From Planctomycetaceae bacterium (GTDB lineage Bacteria; Planctomycetota; Planctomycetia; Pirellulales; Thermoguttaceae): a DNA stretch of 15,286 nt. The notes under the pieces were generated by a model. It did no database searches, was not told the origin of the DNA, and saw only the letters and a list, made by a program, of their open reading frames with translations. The position numbers and the translations under genes were made by a program. Shown here piece after piece: positions 1-6,946 of this stretch (positions are counted from its first letter, which is position 1; each line of letters opens with the position of its first letter). The stretch covers positions 1 through 15,286 of the forward strand of contig JAITST010000363.1 in NCBI GenBank assembly GCA_031287585.1, read 5' to 3'.

Positions 1-1
1 G

Positions 2-64
2 ATGATTCGGTATGCCGACGACTTCGTTATAACGTCAAAGTCAACGTCCATTCAAGTTGCCTGA
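2..64 (+). pseudogene. Group II intron reverse transcriptase fragment (YADD region)
   Basis: The frame starting at position 2 reads MIRYADDFVITSKSTSIQVA and then stops at TGA 62-64. RYADDFV is the polymerase active-site motif (RT block 5) of group II intron-encoded reverse transcriptases, and the upstream part lies outside the window. An intact protein would continue for well over 200 residues through the remaining RT blocks and the maturase domain. Here the frame ends 14 residues after the two aspartates, and intron domain V begins only about 95 bases later, so the 3' half of the ORF is missing. The motif is seen directly; the family assignment rests on the motif plus the domain V/VI structures that follow. 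Confidence 0.75.
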
Positions 65-158
65 AGGGACGAATTGGTATCAACTGGTGTACAAAACGCT
101 GGGAGTGTACCAAATAAAAATGACTAACCGTGAATGCTAAAAATGAGTACATCAATGG

Positions 159-221
159 AAGCCGGATGTGGGAAATCTACAAGTCCGGTTTGAAGAGGGG
201 CAAGGAATGCCTCGACTACTC
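159..221 (+). ncRNA. Group II intron domains V and VI (intron 3' end)
   Basis: Positions 159-191 fold as a domain V hairpin. The AGC catalytic triad is at 160-162. The lower stem pairs 160-166 with 184-190 and has a two-base bulge at 182-183. The upper stem pairs 167-171 with 177-181 under a GAAA-containing tip. Positions 195-213 form a second hairpin (GGGGCA with TGCCTC), and the unpaired A near 215 is the likely branch point, as in domain VI. The 3' splice site should lie around 219-223. The order ORF scrap, domain V, domain VI on the plus strand fits a single intron transcribed toward the HEAT gene. Pairing was done by eye. Confidence 0.7.
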
Positions 222-289
222 GAATGGTGGAAAACCTATTACAATGGATTCCCCATTTATTTTTACACACCTGTCCGATATTTTTGCTC

Positions 290-319
290 TTGCATTATCC
301 CGCCAGAATTTGTTATCAT
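290..319 (+). promoter_or_regulatory. Possible sigma70-like promoter before the HEAT lipoprotein gene
   Basis: TTGCAT at 290-295 and TATCAT at 314-319 are separated by 18 bases. The -10 box matches TATAAT at 5 of 6 bases, but the -35 box keeps only the TTG. The ATG at 325 would lie almost at the transcription start, implying a leaderless or nearly leaderless message. No ribosome binding site is visible before this ATG. Confidence 0.25.
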
Positions 320-324
320 TGTGT

Positions 325-3138
325 ATGTTCCGGTTTTATTTTTCATACGTTTCCTTCTTTCTTGTGGTAACTTTGTTGGTTGTCGCTGGCGGGTGTTCGT
401 TTGGTCGGCGGCAGTTGTCGGATTTAATTTTGTCAGGTGTTATCACCGACGATAGTATTGATTATATTGATTTCGATGACGACGGACGTGTGACTCAACG
501 TGAGCAAACGATGCCGCGTGCTGCCACTTTACCCAAAGACGATGATATTGTTGTAAAACCTTTTGCTGATGTTTCGCCCGATGAAGTTGAACTTTATCGC
601 CTCGCTCTTTCACAGTGTGTTTGGGGGCGGAATCTTTTCGTTGGTTCTTCGGCGGGACGTATTGACAAAGAGCGGCTCATTACCGCCTTGCAACGTCAGC
701 CCACTTCTAACTACGAACGTCTCAACGGTCTCAAAGGTACTAAAACTCTTGGTAGTAATACTGACAAGTTTTCAGATTCGATTCTGTCGCAATATCGCTG
801 GTATTCGCAGTCGTTTGATTTGATCGAGAAAACGCTCGTTAAGGAACTCGCGTTTGCCGCGACGGAAAACATTGTAGATACCGAAGCGAAACGTTTACCG
901 GCAAACATTATCGCTCCCGTTATTGCTCTTACTAACGACGAGAAATCGCTTGTCCGCTTAAACGCTGCGATATTACTCGCTCGGATTATCAGTAATGACG
1001 ACGTTAAACTTATTGCATCAAACTTCATTGACGAGTCCGCTATTGCCGGTTTGCTTGTGAAGGACTTGTCTGATAAAAAACTTACAATTGAGGTTCGTTG
1101 CGCCGCGGTTGAATCTCTTGGGAGGTTGACTAACGTTAAAACTCCGCAATTTGTTTCGCTGCTGAAAATCGCCGCTCCCAAACAGGCAGGTAATCAAACC
1201 GATAACGGTATTCCGTTGTTGTACGCCGAGATGCTTTGTGCATTGTCTAGCCGTATTCCACCCTACGAAAACGATGCGTTCAAAACAGCACTCAAAAGTT
1301 TGTCGAAGGAAGTACGTATTGAGGCGGTTGCGGCTTGGCGGCGTTATGCTCCGTCTGCGGATTCAAACGATTCTACGGTCGAGTTACCGCCTGAGTTGTT
1401 TGAACTTTTAGAGAAGGAACAGAACGCGGATGTTTACGGTGCGGTTCTGTTGACGTTGGCGGAATGGCAACATCCTGACGCGATACGATTTTTACGGGCT
1501 TCGCTCGACGACCAGTATGTACCGGTGAAATTGGCGGCGATTGAGGCACTTGGAGTTTACGGCGGCAACGACGCGAAGAAGTTGTTATGCGAAACGCTGC
1601 ATAATACGTCACCGCGACTGCGTGCCAGAGCGGTGCGGGCTTTGCGGGTGATGAAATGTTATGACGTGATTTTTCAGACCAACATTGTTGAGGATAAGTC
1701 ACAGGAAGTGCGGAGTGAGGTTGCGGCGGCACTCGCGGACAGTCAAACTTCGGAAACGTTAGCGATTTTACGACGTTATTGGAACGATGTAAGTGCGGCG
1801 GTTGTACGTACTGCGGTAACGTCGAGTAATGCTTGGGAGTTGGAAGTTGCGGCACCGATGTTGTTCGAGATGATGTCGCGGCAATCGTTTCCGCAACGGG
1901 TTTTGGCGAGCGAGACGTTGGCGAAACGTTGGCAACACGGCGGCGATACCGCGTTCGACCCGAAGGATACGCCGGAGAATCGGGAATTGACGCTACAACT
2001 TTTGGTTGAATTGTTTGAACGTGAGAACGAGAAACTTGCAATCGGTAAATATGGTAGTAATGGGGTTAAATCGCGTAACGATACGGTAAACGATATACTC
2101 TCCGGCGGAACGACTGATACGTTTGACGATATTGAACCGGTTTCGTTTGTTCGCCATTTTGACAATATCACTAACGATGTTATTGTTAAAGACGTGCGGC
2201 GTTTGCTTGATGTTATCACGTCGGCGGATAGTTCGCGTGAACAACAGCAGGCGGTCGCGGCGTTGGTATCGGTTAATGATTTGGTCGGTGTTCTCGAAAC
2301 GATTCAGCGTGATGAGCGGGATTTTGCTTTGCCGCGACAGGTTTACGAGGACATCTTGCCGAAAGTGGAGCCGATTTTTGAGACGTTGCAGTTTTTGGAA
2401 TCGAATAGTTTACAACAACGGCGGCGGGCGGCGGTGGCGTTGCAGGAGTCACGCGGTAAACTCGGTTCGCTCGCGACACAACGGTTGCTGGATATTTCGT
2501 TACGTGAAAATGACGCGATGATTTTGGGAATCACGCTTGATGTTTTGTCACGGAATAACGAACGTGCGGTTAAGCGGCTGGCGGTGAAATGTTGTCAGCA
2601 TCCGTCGGACGATGTACGGCGAAATGCGTATCGGCGGCTCGGCGGATTCGATGACGCGGTGACAATGAAGTGGCTTGTTTACGGTTTGAACGATAAGAAT
2701 TTGGATGTAGTTCAAACGGCGATAGAGGGTTTACAGGGAAAGACGTTGGAAAAGGTTGATGACAACGAGTTTGTCGCGGAGTTGCAGAGATTGGAGCGTT
2801 CGCAGTCGCAGGTAATACAGTTGAACGTGGCATTGTTACTGGTAAAGTTGGGCGATAAAAACGCGCGAGAAACGATTGAACGAATCTCAATGTCAAACGA
2901 TAATTCGGTACGCCAATACGCGGCAAAAAGTTTGGCGCGATGTAACGACACGGAGTACCTGCCGGAGTTGATACGTTTTCTTGATGATAACAGCAGTATA
3001 AACAGAATCGCACTGGAAGCGTTACCCAAAATCACAGGACGCGACATGGGAGCAGCGTTACCAGACGGAGATAATTCGACACAAGCGAAGGTATTGAGAT
3101 GGAAAAAGTGGTGGGGAACGTATAAGAATCCGCGATGA
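325..3138 (+). CDS. HEAT-repeat lipoprotein, 937 aa
   Basis: A long alpha-solenoid of HEAT-like repeats fills nearly the whole protein, with recurring helix pairs of the type 'VRLNAAILLARI', 'VKLAAIEALGVYG' and 'VRRNAYRRLGGF'. Such proteins are usually scaffolds; no catalytic motif was seen. The ATG at 325 was chosen because it gives a lipoprotein signal peptide: a hydrophobic run FFLVVTLLVVAGG followed by Cys24 as the probable lipidated residue. The lipobox (A-G-G-C) is looser than the classic L-A-G-C. The frame is open back to a GTG at 130, but those codons run through group II intron domain V, so that longer start is probably wrong. The C-terminus carries an RWKKWWGTYK motif. The TGA stop is at 3136-3138. 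It is the only plus-strand gene and converges on the IS1 remnant. Confidence 0.85.
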   Translation: MFRFYFSYVSFFLVVTLLVVAGGCSFGRRQLSDLILSGVITDDSIDYIDFDDDGRVTQREQTMPRAATLPKDDDIVVKPFADVSPDEVELYRLALSQCVWGRNLFVGSSAGRIDKERLITALQRQPTSNYERLNGLKGTKTLGSNTDKFSDSILSQYRWYSQSFDLIEKTLVKELAFAATENIVDTEAKRLPANIIAPVIALTNDEKSLVRLNAAILLARIISNDDVKLIASNFIDESAIAGLLVKDLSDKKLTIEVRCAAVESLGRLTNVKTPQFVSLLKIAAPKQAGNQTDNGIPLLYAEMLCALSSRIPPYENDAFKTALKSLSKEVRIEAVAAWRRYAPSADSNDSTVELPPELFELLEKEQNADVYGAVLLTLAEWQHPDAIRFLRASLDDQYVPVKLAAIEALGVYGGNDAKKLLCETLHNTSPRLRARAVRALRVMKCYDVIFQTNIVEDKSQEVRSEVAAALADSQTSETLAILRRYWNDVSAAVVRTAVTSSNAWELEVAAPMLFEMMSRQSFPQRVLASETLAKRWQHGGDTAFDPKDTPENRELTLQLLVELFERENEKLAIGKYGSNGVKSRNDTVNDILSGGTTDTFDDIEPVSFVRHFDNITNDVIVKDVRRLLDVITSADSSREQQQAVAALVSVNDLVGVLETIQRDERDFALPRQVYEDILPKVEPIFETLQFLESNSLQQRRRAAVALQESRGKLGSLATQRLLDISLRENDAMILGITLDVLSRNNERAVKRLAVKCCQHPSDDVRRNAYRRLGGFDDAVTMKWLVYGLNDKNLDVVQTAIEGLQGKTLEKVDDNEFVAELQRLERSQSQVIQLNVALLLVKLGDKNARETIERISMSNDNSVRQYAAKSLARCNDTEYLPELIRFLDDNSSINRIALEALPKITGRDMGAALPDGDNSTQAKVLRWKKWWGTYKNPR

Positions 3139-3243
3139 TATACCGTTGGCTACTTCGTTTTTTGTGGAGGATGCAAAATTATTAACCGTTCACGGACATA
3201 GTAAGATTCACCTCAGAAGCATGAAAAAAGATTTTTAGAGAGA

Positions 3244-3267
3244 GTTCACTTAAAGATAGCCATAAAC
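3244..3267 (+). repeat. Left terminal inverted repeat of the IS1-family element
   Basis: It starts GTTCACTT and then AAAGATAGCCATAAA. The first eight bases match the right end exactly and the remainder matches loosely (AAG and C-ATAAA/GCAAA blocks). It overlaps the TGA stop of the transposase remnant at 3246-3248. Confidence 0.55.
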
Positions 3268-4026
3268 TTTTGTTGGTACTGTTTGAACACTTCGGGTATT
3301 GTCAACGCGTTCCATAAGCGTAACGTCAAATCAACCATCAGAGGACTCTTTGACACGCCCTTCGTCCGCCTCGTAAAACGCCCCCAATGATGCCGCGTAT
3401 TTCCATTGTCCCGCTCGATCATCACCGTTCCGCTCTTGCCAACACCGTGCCGCTCCGCTGGCAAAACCTTCCAAACGCATTCCAATCGTCCGTGTAAAAC
3501 ACTGCGTTTTTCAGGTGTTTCACCTTACCGTACAATCGCCGGAACATCGCAGCCGGGTTGTTTTTTGGCGACCACCGAACGTCCATCCGACAGTTCGCCG
3601 ACTTCAACGGTCAAACGCTTTGATGACCCGGAGTTTGTTGTCTTTTTTTATGAAATGCCGCATCTCGTCAAACTCAATTTCCTGAATGTCCTCAGAAATC
3701 TCCGGTTCCGGCGTGTTCAAACTGGCTTCTTTGATCCATCGGTAAATCAGCGAGCGGTCGCGTCTGAACACCTTGCCGAGCATACTGTAAGACGCTTTGG
3801 CAAGCGAATAAAGGACAACGCAAATGGCTTTTGTGCCGATAATTTTGTCGTTAGTGCGGTCGTCACCGACGACAAAATGCCGTCCACAGTCCTTGCATTT
3901 ATAGTGTTGTTTGCCGCATGTAAAACCGCTCTTGTGAAAATGCTCCGAATGACAGTGCTTGCAATCCATTGGCTTGACAACCTCAGTGAATGGGCTTGCT
4001 ATCTTTATGTCAACACTCTCAAGCAT
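3246..4026 (-). pseudogene. IS1-family transposase, broken by a stop and two frame changes
   Basis: The first piece (4026 to 3604) has a CxxC...CxxC zinc finger beginning MDCKHC, a helix-turn-helix region (LGKVFRRDRSLIYRWIKEAS) and the first catalytic aspartate in FDEMRHF. It ends KAFDR then TGA at 3604-3606. The same frame continues beyond the stop as SRRTVGWTFGGRQK, which looks like native IS1 transposase. At an A-run read as AAAAAAC (3560-3566) the frame must shift by -1 to give NNPAAMFRRLYGKVKHL and YTDDW, the second aspartate. Near 3468-3474 another -1 change is needed to reach KVLPAERH and MIERDNGNTRHH, with the catalytic glutamate. It ends TGA at 3246-3248. The internal ATG at 3969 (MDCKHC) is an alternative start. 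It is most likely inactive. Confidence 0.8.
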
Positions 4027-4075
4027 TTAACTCAATGTAAAAATGCGTTTTTTATAGCGTGTTAGGATGACATTT

Positions 4076-4102
4076 TTGCCACAGTTACTTGGAAAGTGAA
4101 CC
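4076..4102 (-). repeat. Right terminal inverted repeat of the IS1-family element
   Basis: Read on the minus strand, this end starts GGTTCACTTTCCAAGTAACT. It pairs with GTTCACTT of the left end. The inner part is imperfect. Confidence 0.5.
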
Positions 4103-4118
4103 TGTACAACTCATTACT

Positions 4119-5153
4119 TCATTGCGCTAATTCCATAATCACACCAACATAAGTGGAAATAATTCTATAAACAACCAGCCCAATAAAACACGCAACTATC
4201 GAAAAAATTATCACATATCCAAGTACCGAAATTTGCTTCATCGTCGCCATCACGTCTTGTACCAAGACCTTGACAGTTCTGTCGAGCAGTTCAGGTGTGT
4301 CACCGGATTCGTCGCCGACAACAACACTTTCCCGCAACTGCCAGTTCAAACGCCCCGCATGTGCAAACGCTTCGCTCATCGACTCGCCTCTCGCAATCGC
4401 ACGCCGTATCGGCTCGCTGTAATCGCTAACAGGAGCGAACGCCGCCGCGTCGAATGAAATCGCAAGCGAGTTCATCACGTCCATTCCTGAATTGAGAGTC
4501 ATACTAAGTGACCGAGCCAATCGAATTTCCGCCTGTAACTTCAGCAACTTCCCAACTTTCGGAATCGCCAGCATGACATATTGAAACGTCTTACCAGAAG
4601 CCGACAAACAATAACGATACATAACAAACCCAACGGCGAAAACAGCAGACAAAAATGCCGCGTAGGTAATCAAACCCGGCATCCCGACTAATCCAAGTCC
4701 AAGCATATCCAACCGCGTTCCGGTCATCTCTTCGAGAACACCCATTATCAAAATAATCACACCGATAATAACAAGAGCAATCACTAACTCAAAAACCGGA
4801 AAGAAAATAGCACTGCGAAATTCACGTCCCATCGCAATTGTCCGCTCGTAATCGTCCGCCAACTCCGACAATGTCTCACTAAGCCGCCCTGACCGTTCCG
4901 CAACATCAATCATTCCAACAAACAAATTGTCAAAGCAAGAGCGTTCCAACCGAACCGCCTCAACAAACGAACAACCATCGTTGATATGCTCTAATACCGT
5001 TCTCCAACACCGCCTCTCACGCGAGTTACTACGTGATGCCTCGTTCTGTAAGAAACGAATCAAATCAATCCCAGCCCCCAAACTAATACCGCCGCGCCGA
5101 CAAAAACCAGCAATCTGAACAATAGAAAACCGGCGAAAATTAAATAGGAACAT
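4119..5153 (-). CDS. Type II secretion / type IV pilus inner-membrane protein, GspF/PilC family
   Basis: This 344-aa protein has two T2SSF domains. The first is cytoplasmic, about residues 10-125 (GISLGAGIDLIRFL, MIDVAERSGRLSETLSELADDYE). The second is about 200-315 (LARSLSMTLNSGMDVMNSLAIS, VVGDESGDTPELLDRTVKVL). Three membrane segments are visible near 113-138, 155-177 and 318-340. This is the GspF/PilC plan, in which the protein sits at the platform of the pilus or pseudopilus assembly machine and couples to the assembly ATPase. At 344 residues it is shorter than typical GspF (about 400). No ATPase, GspG or pilin gene is adjacent; the only related gene in the window is the prepilin peptidase at 13733. 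ATG start at 5151-5153. Confidence 0.85.
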   Translation of the reverse strand: MFLFNFRRFSIVQIAGFCRRGGISLGAGIDLIRFLQNEASRSNSRERRCWRTVLEHINDGCSFVEAVRLERSCFDNLFVGMIDVAERSGRLSETLSELADDYERTIAMGREFRSAIFFPVFELVIALVIIGVIILIMGVLEEMTGTRLDMLGLGLVGMPGLITYAAFLSAVFAVGFVMYRYCLSASGKTFQYVMLAIPKVGKLLKLQAEIRLARSLSMTLNSGMDVMNSLAISFDAAAFAPVSDYSEPIRRAIARGESMSEAFAHAGRLNWQLRESVVVGDESGDTPELLDRTVKVLVQDVMATMKQISVLGYVIIFSIVACFIGLVVYRIISTYVGVIMELAQ

Positions 5154-5241
5154 AATAGTATCATAGTTGGTTAGTTAGTTTGAGAGGGAAAATCAATCAC
5201 ACATCTAACGTACACCATTTCACAAAAAAATACAAGTATTA

Positions 5242-5251
5242 CCTTACCTGT
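5242..5251 (+). repeat. Arm CCTTACCTGT complementary to the 5302-5315 segment
   Basis: CCTTACCTGT is the reverse complement of ACAGGTAGGTAAGG (5302-5315) apart from a four-base insertion in the latter. Because 5302-5315 is also part of the 5296-5384 fold-back, the two pairings exclude each other. Confidence 0.45.
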
Positions 5252-5280
5252 ATCACAATACGATGTCAACAACTTACAAC

Positions 5281-5294
5281 GACTTTGCAAAGTC
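5281..5294. repeat. Perfect 14-bp palindrome GACTTTGCAAAGTC
   Basis: GACTTTGCAAAGTC equals its own reverse complement. It lies directly before the 5296-5384 fold-back. A dimeric regulator binding site is one possibility; a short hairpin with a TGCA loop followed by ATTTTT is another. Function unknown. Confidence 0.5.
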
Positions 5295-5295
5295 A

Positions 5296-5384
5296 TTTTT
5301 CACAGGTAGGTAAGGATGGGTAAGGACAGGGAAGAGTAGAATACAGAAAACTATTCTTTTCTACCCTTAACTATCTGTGAAAAA
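5296..5384. repeat. 89-bp fold-back element with TTTTTCACAG ends
   Basis: The left arm (5296-5320, starting TTTTTCACAGGTAGGTAAGG) pairs with the right arm (5361-5384, whose reverse complement starts TTTTTCACAGATAGTTAAGG) at about 19 of 24 positions. Inside, AAGAGTAG and CTATTCTT form a second 8-bp stem including one G-T pair. Stretch 5309-5338 also carries three roughly 10-bp direct units (GGTAAGGATG, GGTAAGGACA, GGGAAGAGTA). Neither strand has a U-run after the stem, so it does not look like a plain terminator. A small palindromic or MITE-like element, or a structured leader, are both possible. Confidence 0.5.
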
Positions 5385-5563
5385 AAACGAAAAGACATAT
5401 AACTTGCTCACCAATGAATTTATGGAATAAGAAACATTAGTATTTGTGTGTCTTACGTTTTTCCAAATGAAATTTGCTCGCGACAACATCATGATGCCGA
5501 ATTTTACGCATTTTACCATCGTGAATTTTGGGAAAGTGCAGTGTAATAGGAGTTGCCTAAAAA

Positions 5564-6862
5564 TTACAATTCCATTTTCAATACGCGACTTGCCGCGAGA
5601 ATGTACACCAAAAGTAACGGAATACATACGCTTGCAAAATAACACGATACAAACGCACCGAGAACCAAACTCAGTATCGTTAGAAGCAAAACGGCAACAG
5701 ATAATTTTCGTAACCGTTTTGACTCAAAAAGTAAAATGCTTAATCCTGAAAAATTCATCATCGGACATCCGAAAAAGATTGCACAGAGTACCCAGCCGGA
5801 TACTTTTGATTCGCTCCCCGCAGCCAAACAACCCGCCAGCATAGCAATAAAAGAAATCAGTATTACCTCGCACCAGATTCCCGTTGCAAAAAGTACAAAA
5901 AACTCATTGCATCCCGCCTGTTTTGCCCTGCCTAAATAACTATACGGAAAAATTATTGTAATTGGTTCCGTCAGTAATGTAAGAAAAGCGAGAATCCCAA
6001 AAAGTCCCGCTAACAAACTGAAAAAAATTGCCAATGGAGTGAAAATCTGATCACTTCCCACCGCACATAAAATGAATAACACACAAACCGGCAAGAACAA
6101 AAACCGCAACCAAGCCGGAATACTCAAAAAATTCATTTTTAACCGAACCCAGATTTGCGGCAGAAACCACAAATCCGATTGGACGTACTTCAAACCGCGT
6201 TTCGCCCAAACATTATTTGGGTCGAGCCGTATCGCTTCCATAAAAACACGGAATACTTCGTCATGCGTTCGTACTCCTATCATAGCAAACCCCTTCGCGG
6301 CGAAAACATTTGAATCCTCTGGTGAAATATGTATTGCGGCATCGGCATACTGAATGGCGAGTTCTTTTCTACCGGTCTCACTTTCGATATGAGCGAGGAG
6401 CCGTAAACTGTCGTAATGCTCTGGATCAAATTTCAACGCCCTTTGGAATGATATTCGTGCCTTATTATATTTGTTTAGACGGTAATAGGCATAACCGCGT
6501 TCATAATGATACCAAGCGTCTTCGGGGGAAAGTTCAATGGCTTTGTCAATGATTTTAATTGCTTTGCGATGATTTCCGAGCGAGTCCACACACCAAGCGA
6601 GAATATAGTAACCATAATCCCATTCAGGGGCGAGTGCCACCCCCGTTTCTGCCTCACTAATAATTTCCTTCAACTTTTTTCGGTTAGATGTTTTTGATTG
6701 TTGGACTGATAACATCATACACCACGCCAGAAATGTATGTGCGTGAGCATCGTCAGGAAAAGTTTTAAGATGTTCCCGCAACTCTTTCTCGGCAACGTCG
6801 TATCGTTTCATATCTACTAATACGTTGACACGCTCGTGAAGTTTGTTCGATTCCTGATACAT
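5564..6862 (-). CDS. TPR protein with C-terminal membrane domain (downstream paralogue)
   Basis: About 230 N-terminal residues form TPR units (for example HRKAIKIIDKAIELSPEDAW, NKARISFQRALKFDPEH, FRVFMEAIRLDPNNVWAK). The remaining half is hydrophobic, with several membrane helices starting near AWLRFLFLPVCVLFILCAVG. TPR proteins serve as protein-binding scaffolds, here presumably with the TPR part anchored to a membrane; no enzyme motif was seen. It aligns along its length with the next gene upstream, including DPEH-(x)2-SL-(x)2-L-(x)2-IES. The ATG at 6862 was chosen because its N-terminus (MYQESNKLHERVNVLV) lines up without gaps with that of the paralogue (MSDILFTRFERAQLLM), and GACAGG precedes it; an in-frame ATG at 6898 would add 12 residues. 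TAA stop at 5564-5566. 432 aa from the chosen start. Confidence 0.8.
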   Translation of the reverse strand: MYQESNKLHERVNVLVDMKRYDVAEKELREHLKTFPDDAHAHTFLAWCMMLSVQQSKTSNRKKLKEIISEAETGVALAPEWDYGYYILAWCVDSLGNHRKAIKIIDKAIELSPEDAWYHYERGYAYYRLNKYNKARISFQRALKFDPEHYDSLRLLAHIESETGRKELAIQYADAAIHISPEDSNVFAAKGFAMIGVRTHDEVFRVFMEAIRLDPNNVWAKRGLKYVQSDLWFLPQIWVRLKMNFLSIPAWLRFLFLPVCVLFILCAVGSDQIFTPLAIFFSLLAGLFGILAFLTLLTEPITIIFPYSYLGRAKQAGCNEFFVLFATGIWCEVILISFIAMLAGCLAAGSESKVSGWVLCAIFFGCPMMNFSGLSILLFESKRLRKLSVAVLLLTILSLVLGAFVSCYFASVCIPLLLVYILAASRVLKMEL

Positions 6863-6918
6863 ATAACCTGTCAGTGTTGAATTTTGATACGTAAGCATTC
6901 ACTGATATTTTTTAATAA

Positions 6919-6942
6919 CAAAGGACGCAGAAAAACGCGAAG
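6919..6942 (+). repeat. Half copy of the CAAAGGACGCA dispersed repeat
   Basis: The stretch beginning CAAAGGACGCAGAAAAACGC, followed by a T-run, resembles the left inner arm at 11185-11208 (CAAAGGACGCAAAGAACCGC). It fills most of the short gap between the two TPR paralogues. No inverted partner is present here. Confidence 0.4.
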
Positions 6943-6946
6943 TTTT

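Larger units (their letters stand above)
1..221 (+). mobile_element. Decayed group II intron, 3' part
   Basis: This is the right-hand remnant of a group II intron: an RT scrap ending in a premature stop, about 95 bases of residual domain IV or junk, then domains V and VI. The 5' side lies outside the window. The missing RT/maturase C-terminus means the copy could not encode its own mobility protein. It ends about 100 bases upstream of the likely start codon of the HEAT-repeat lipoprotein gene, so it occupies that gene's upstream region. Confidence 0.65.
3244..4102 (-). mobile_element. IS1-family insertion sequence, degenerate
   Basis: The element is about 860 bp. It carries a broken IS1-type transposase on the minus strand and imperfect terminal inverted repeats that begin GTTCACTT on both sides (from about 3244 on the left and up to about 4102 on the right). 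The transposase stop codon lies inside the left repeat, a compact layout known for IS1. No convincing 8-9 bp target duplication was found in the flanks. It sits between two convergent genes, 16 bases beyond the stop of the GspF-like gene. Confidence 0.75.
5154..5563. other. Intergenic region with no gene, rich in inverted repeats
   Basis: These 410 bases separate the GspF-like gene from the stop of the next TPR gene. The short frames in it look non-coding. It holds an 89-bp fold-back (5296-5384), a 14-bp palindrome (5281-5294), a competing arm (5242-5251) and 10-bp-phased direct repeats (5309-5338), each listed separately. For leftward transcription it would be the leader of the GspF-like gene. 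No convincing promoter was identified; a TATGAT lies just before the gene start but lacks a -35 box. Confidence 0.6.

Noticed and set aside
1373..2041. Long minus-strand frame opposite the HEAT gene, and similar frames at 711-1181, 1776-2219 and 2570-3047
   Set aside because: They are antisense to a continuous, repeat-structured protein and have low-complexity Ser/Thr/Pro/Arg content without motifs.
3406..4065. 219-aa plus-strand frame across the IS1 element
   Set aside because: It is antisense to the recognisable transposase pieces and has no protein features of its own.
5367..5645. Minus-strand frame of 92 codons overlapping the TPR gene end, and plus frame 5446-5844
   Set aside because: The first is in another phase of the TPR gene and runs through the fold-back region; the second is antisense. 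Neither shows a motif.
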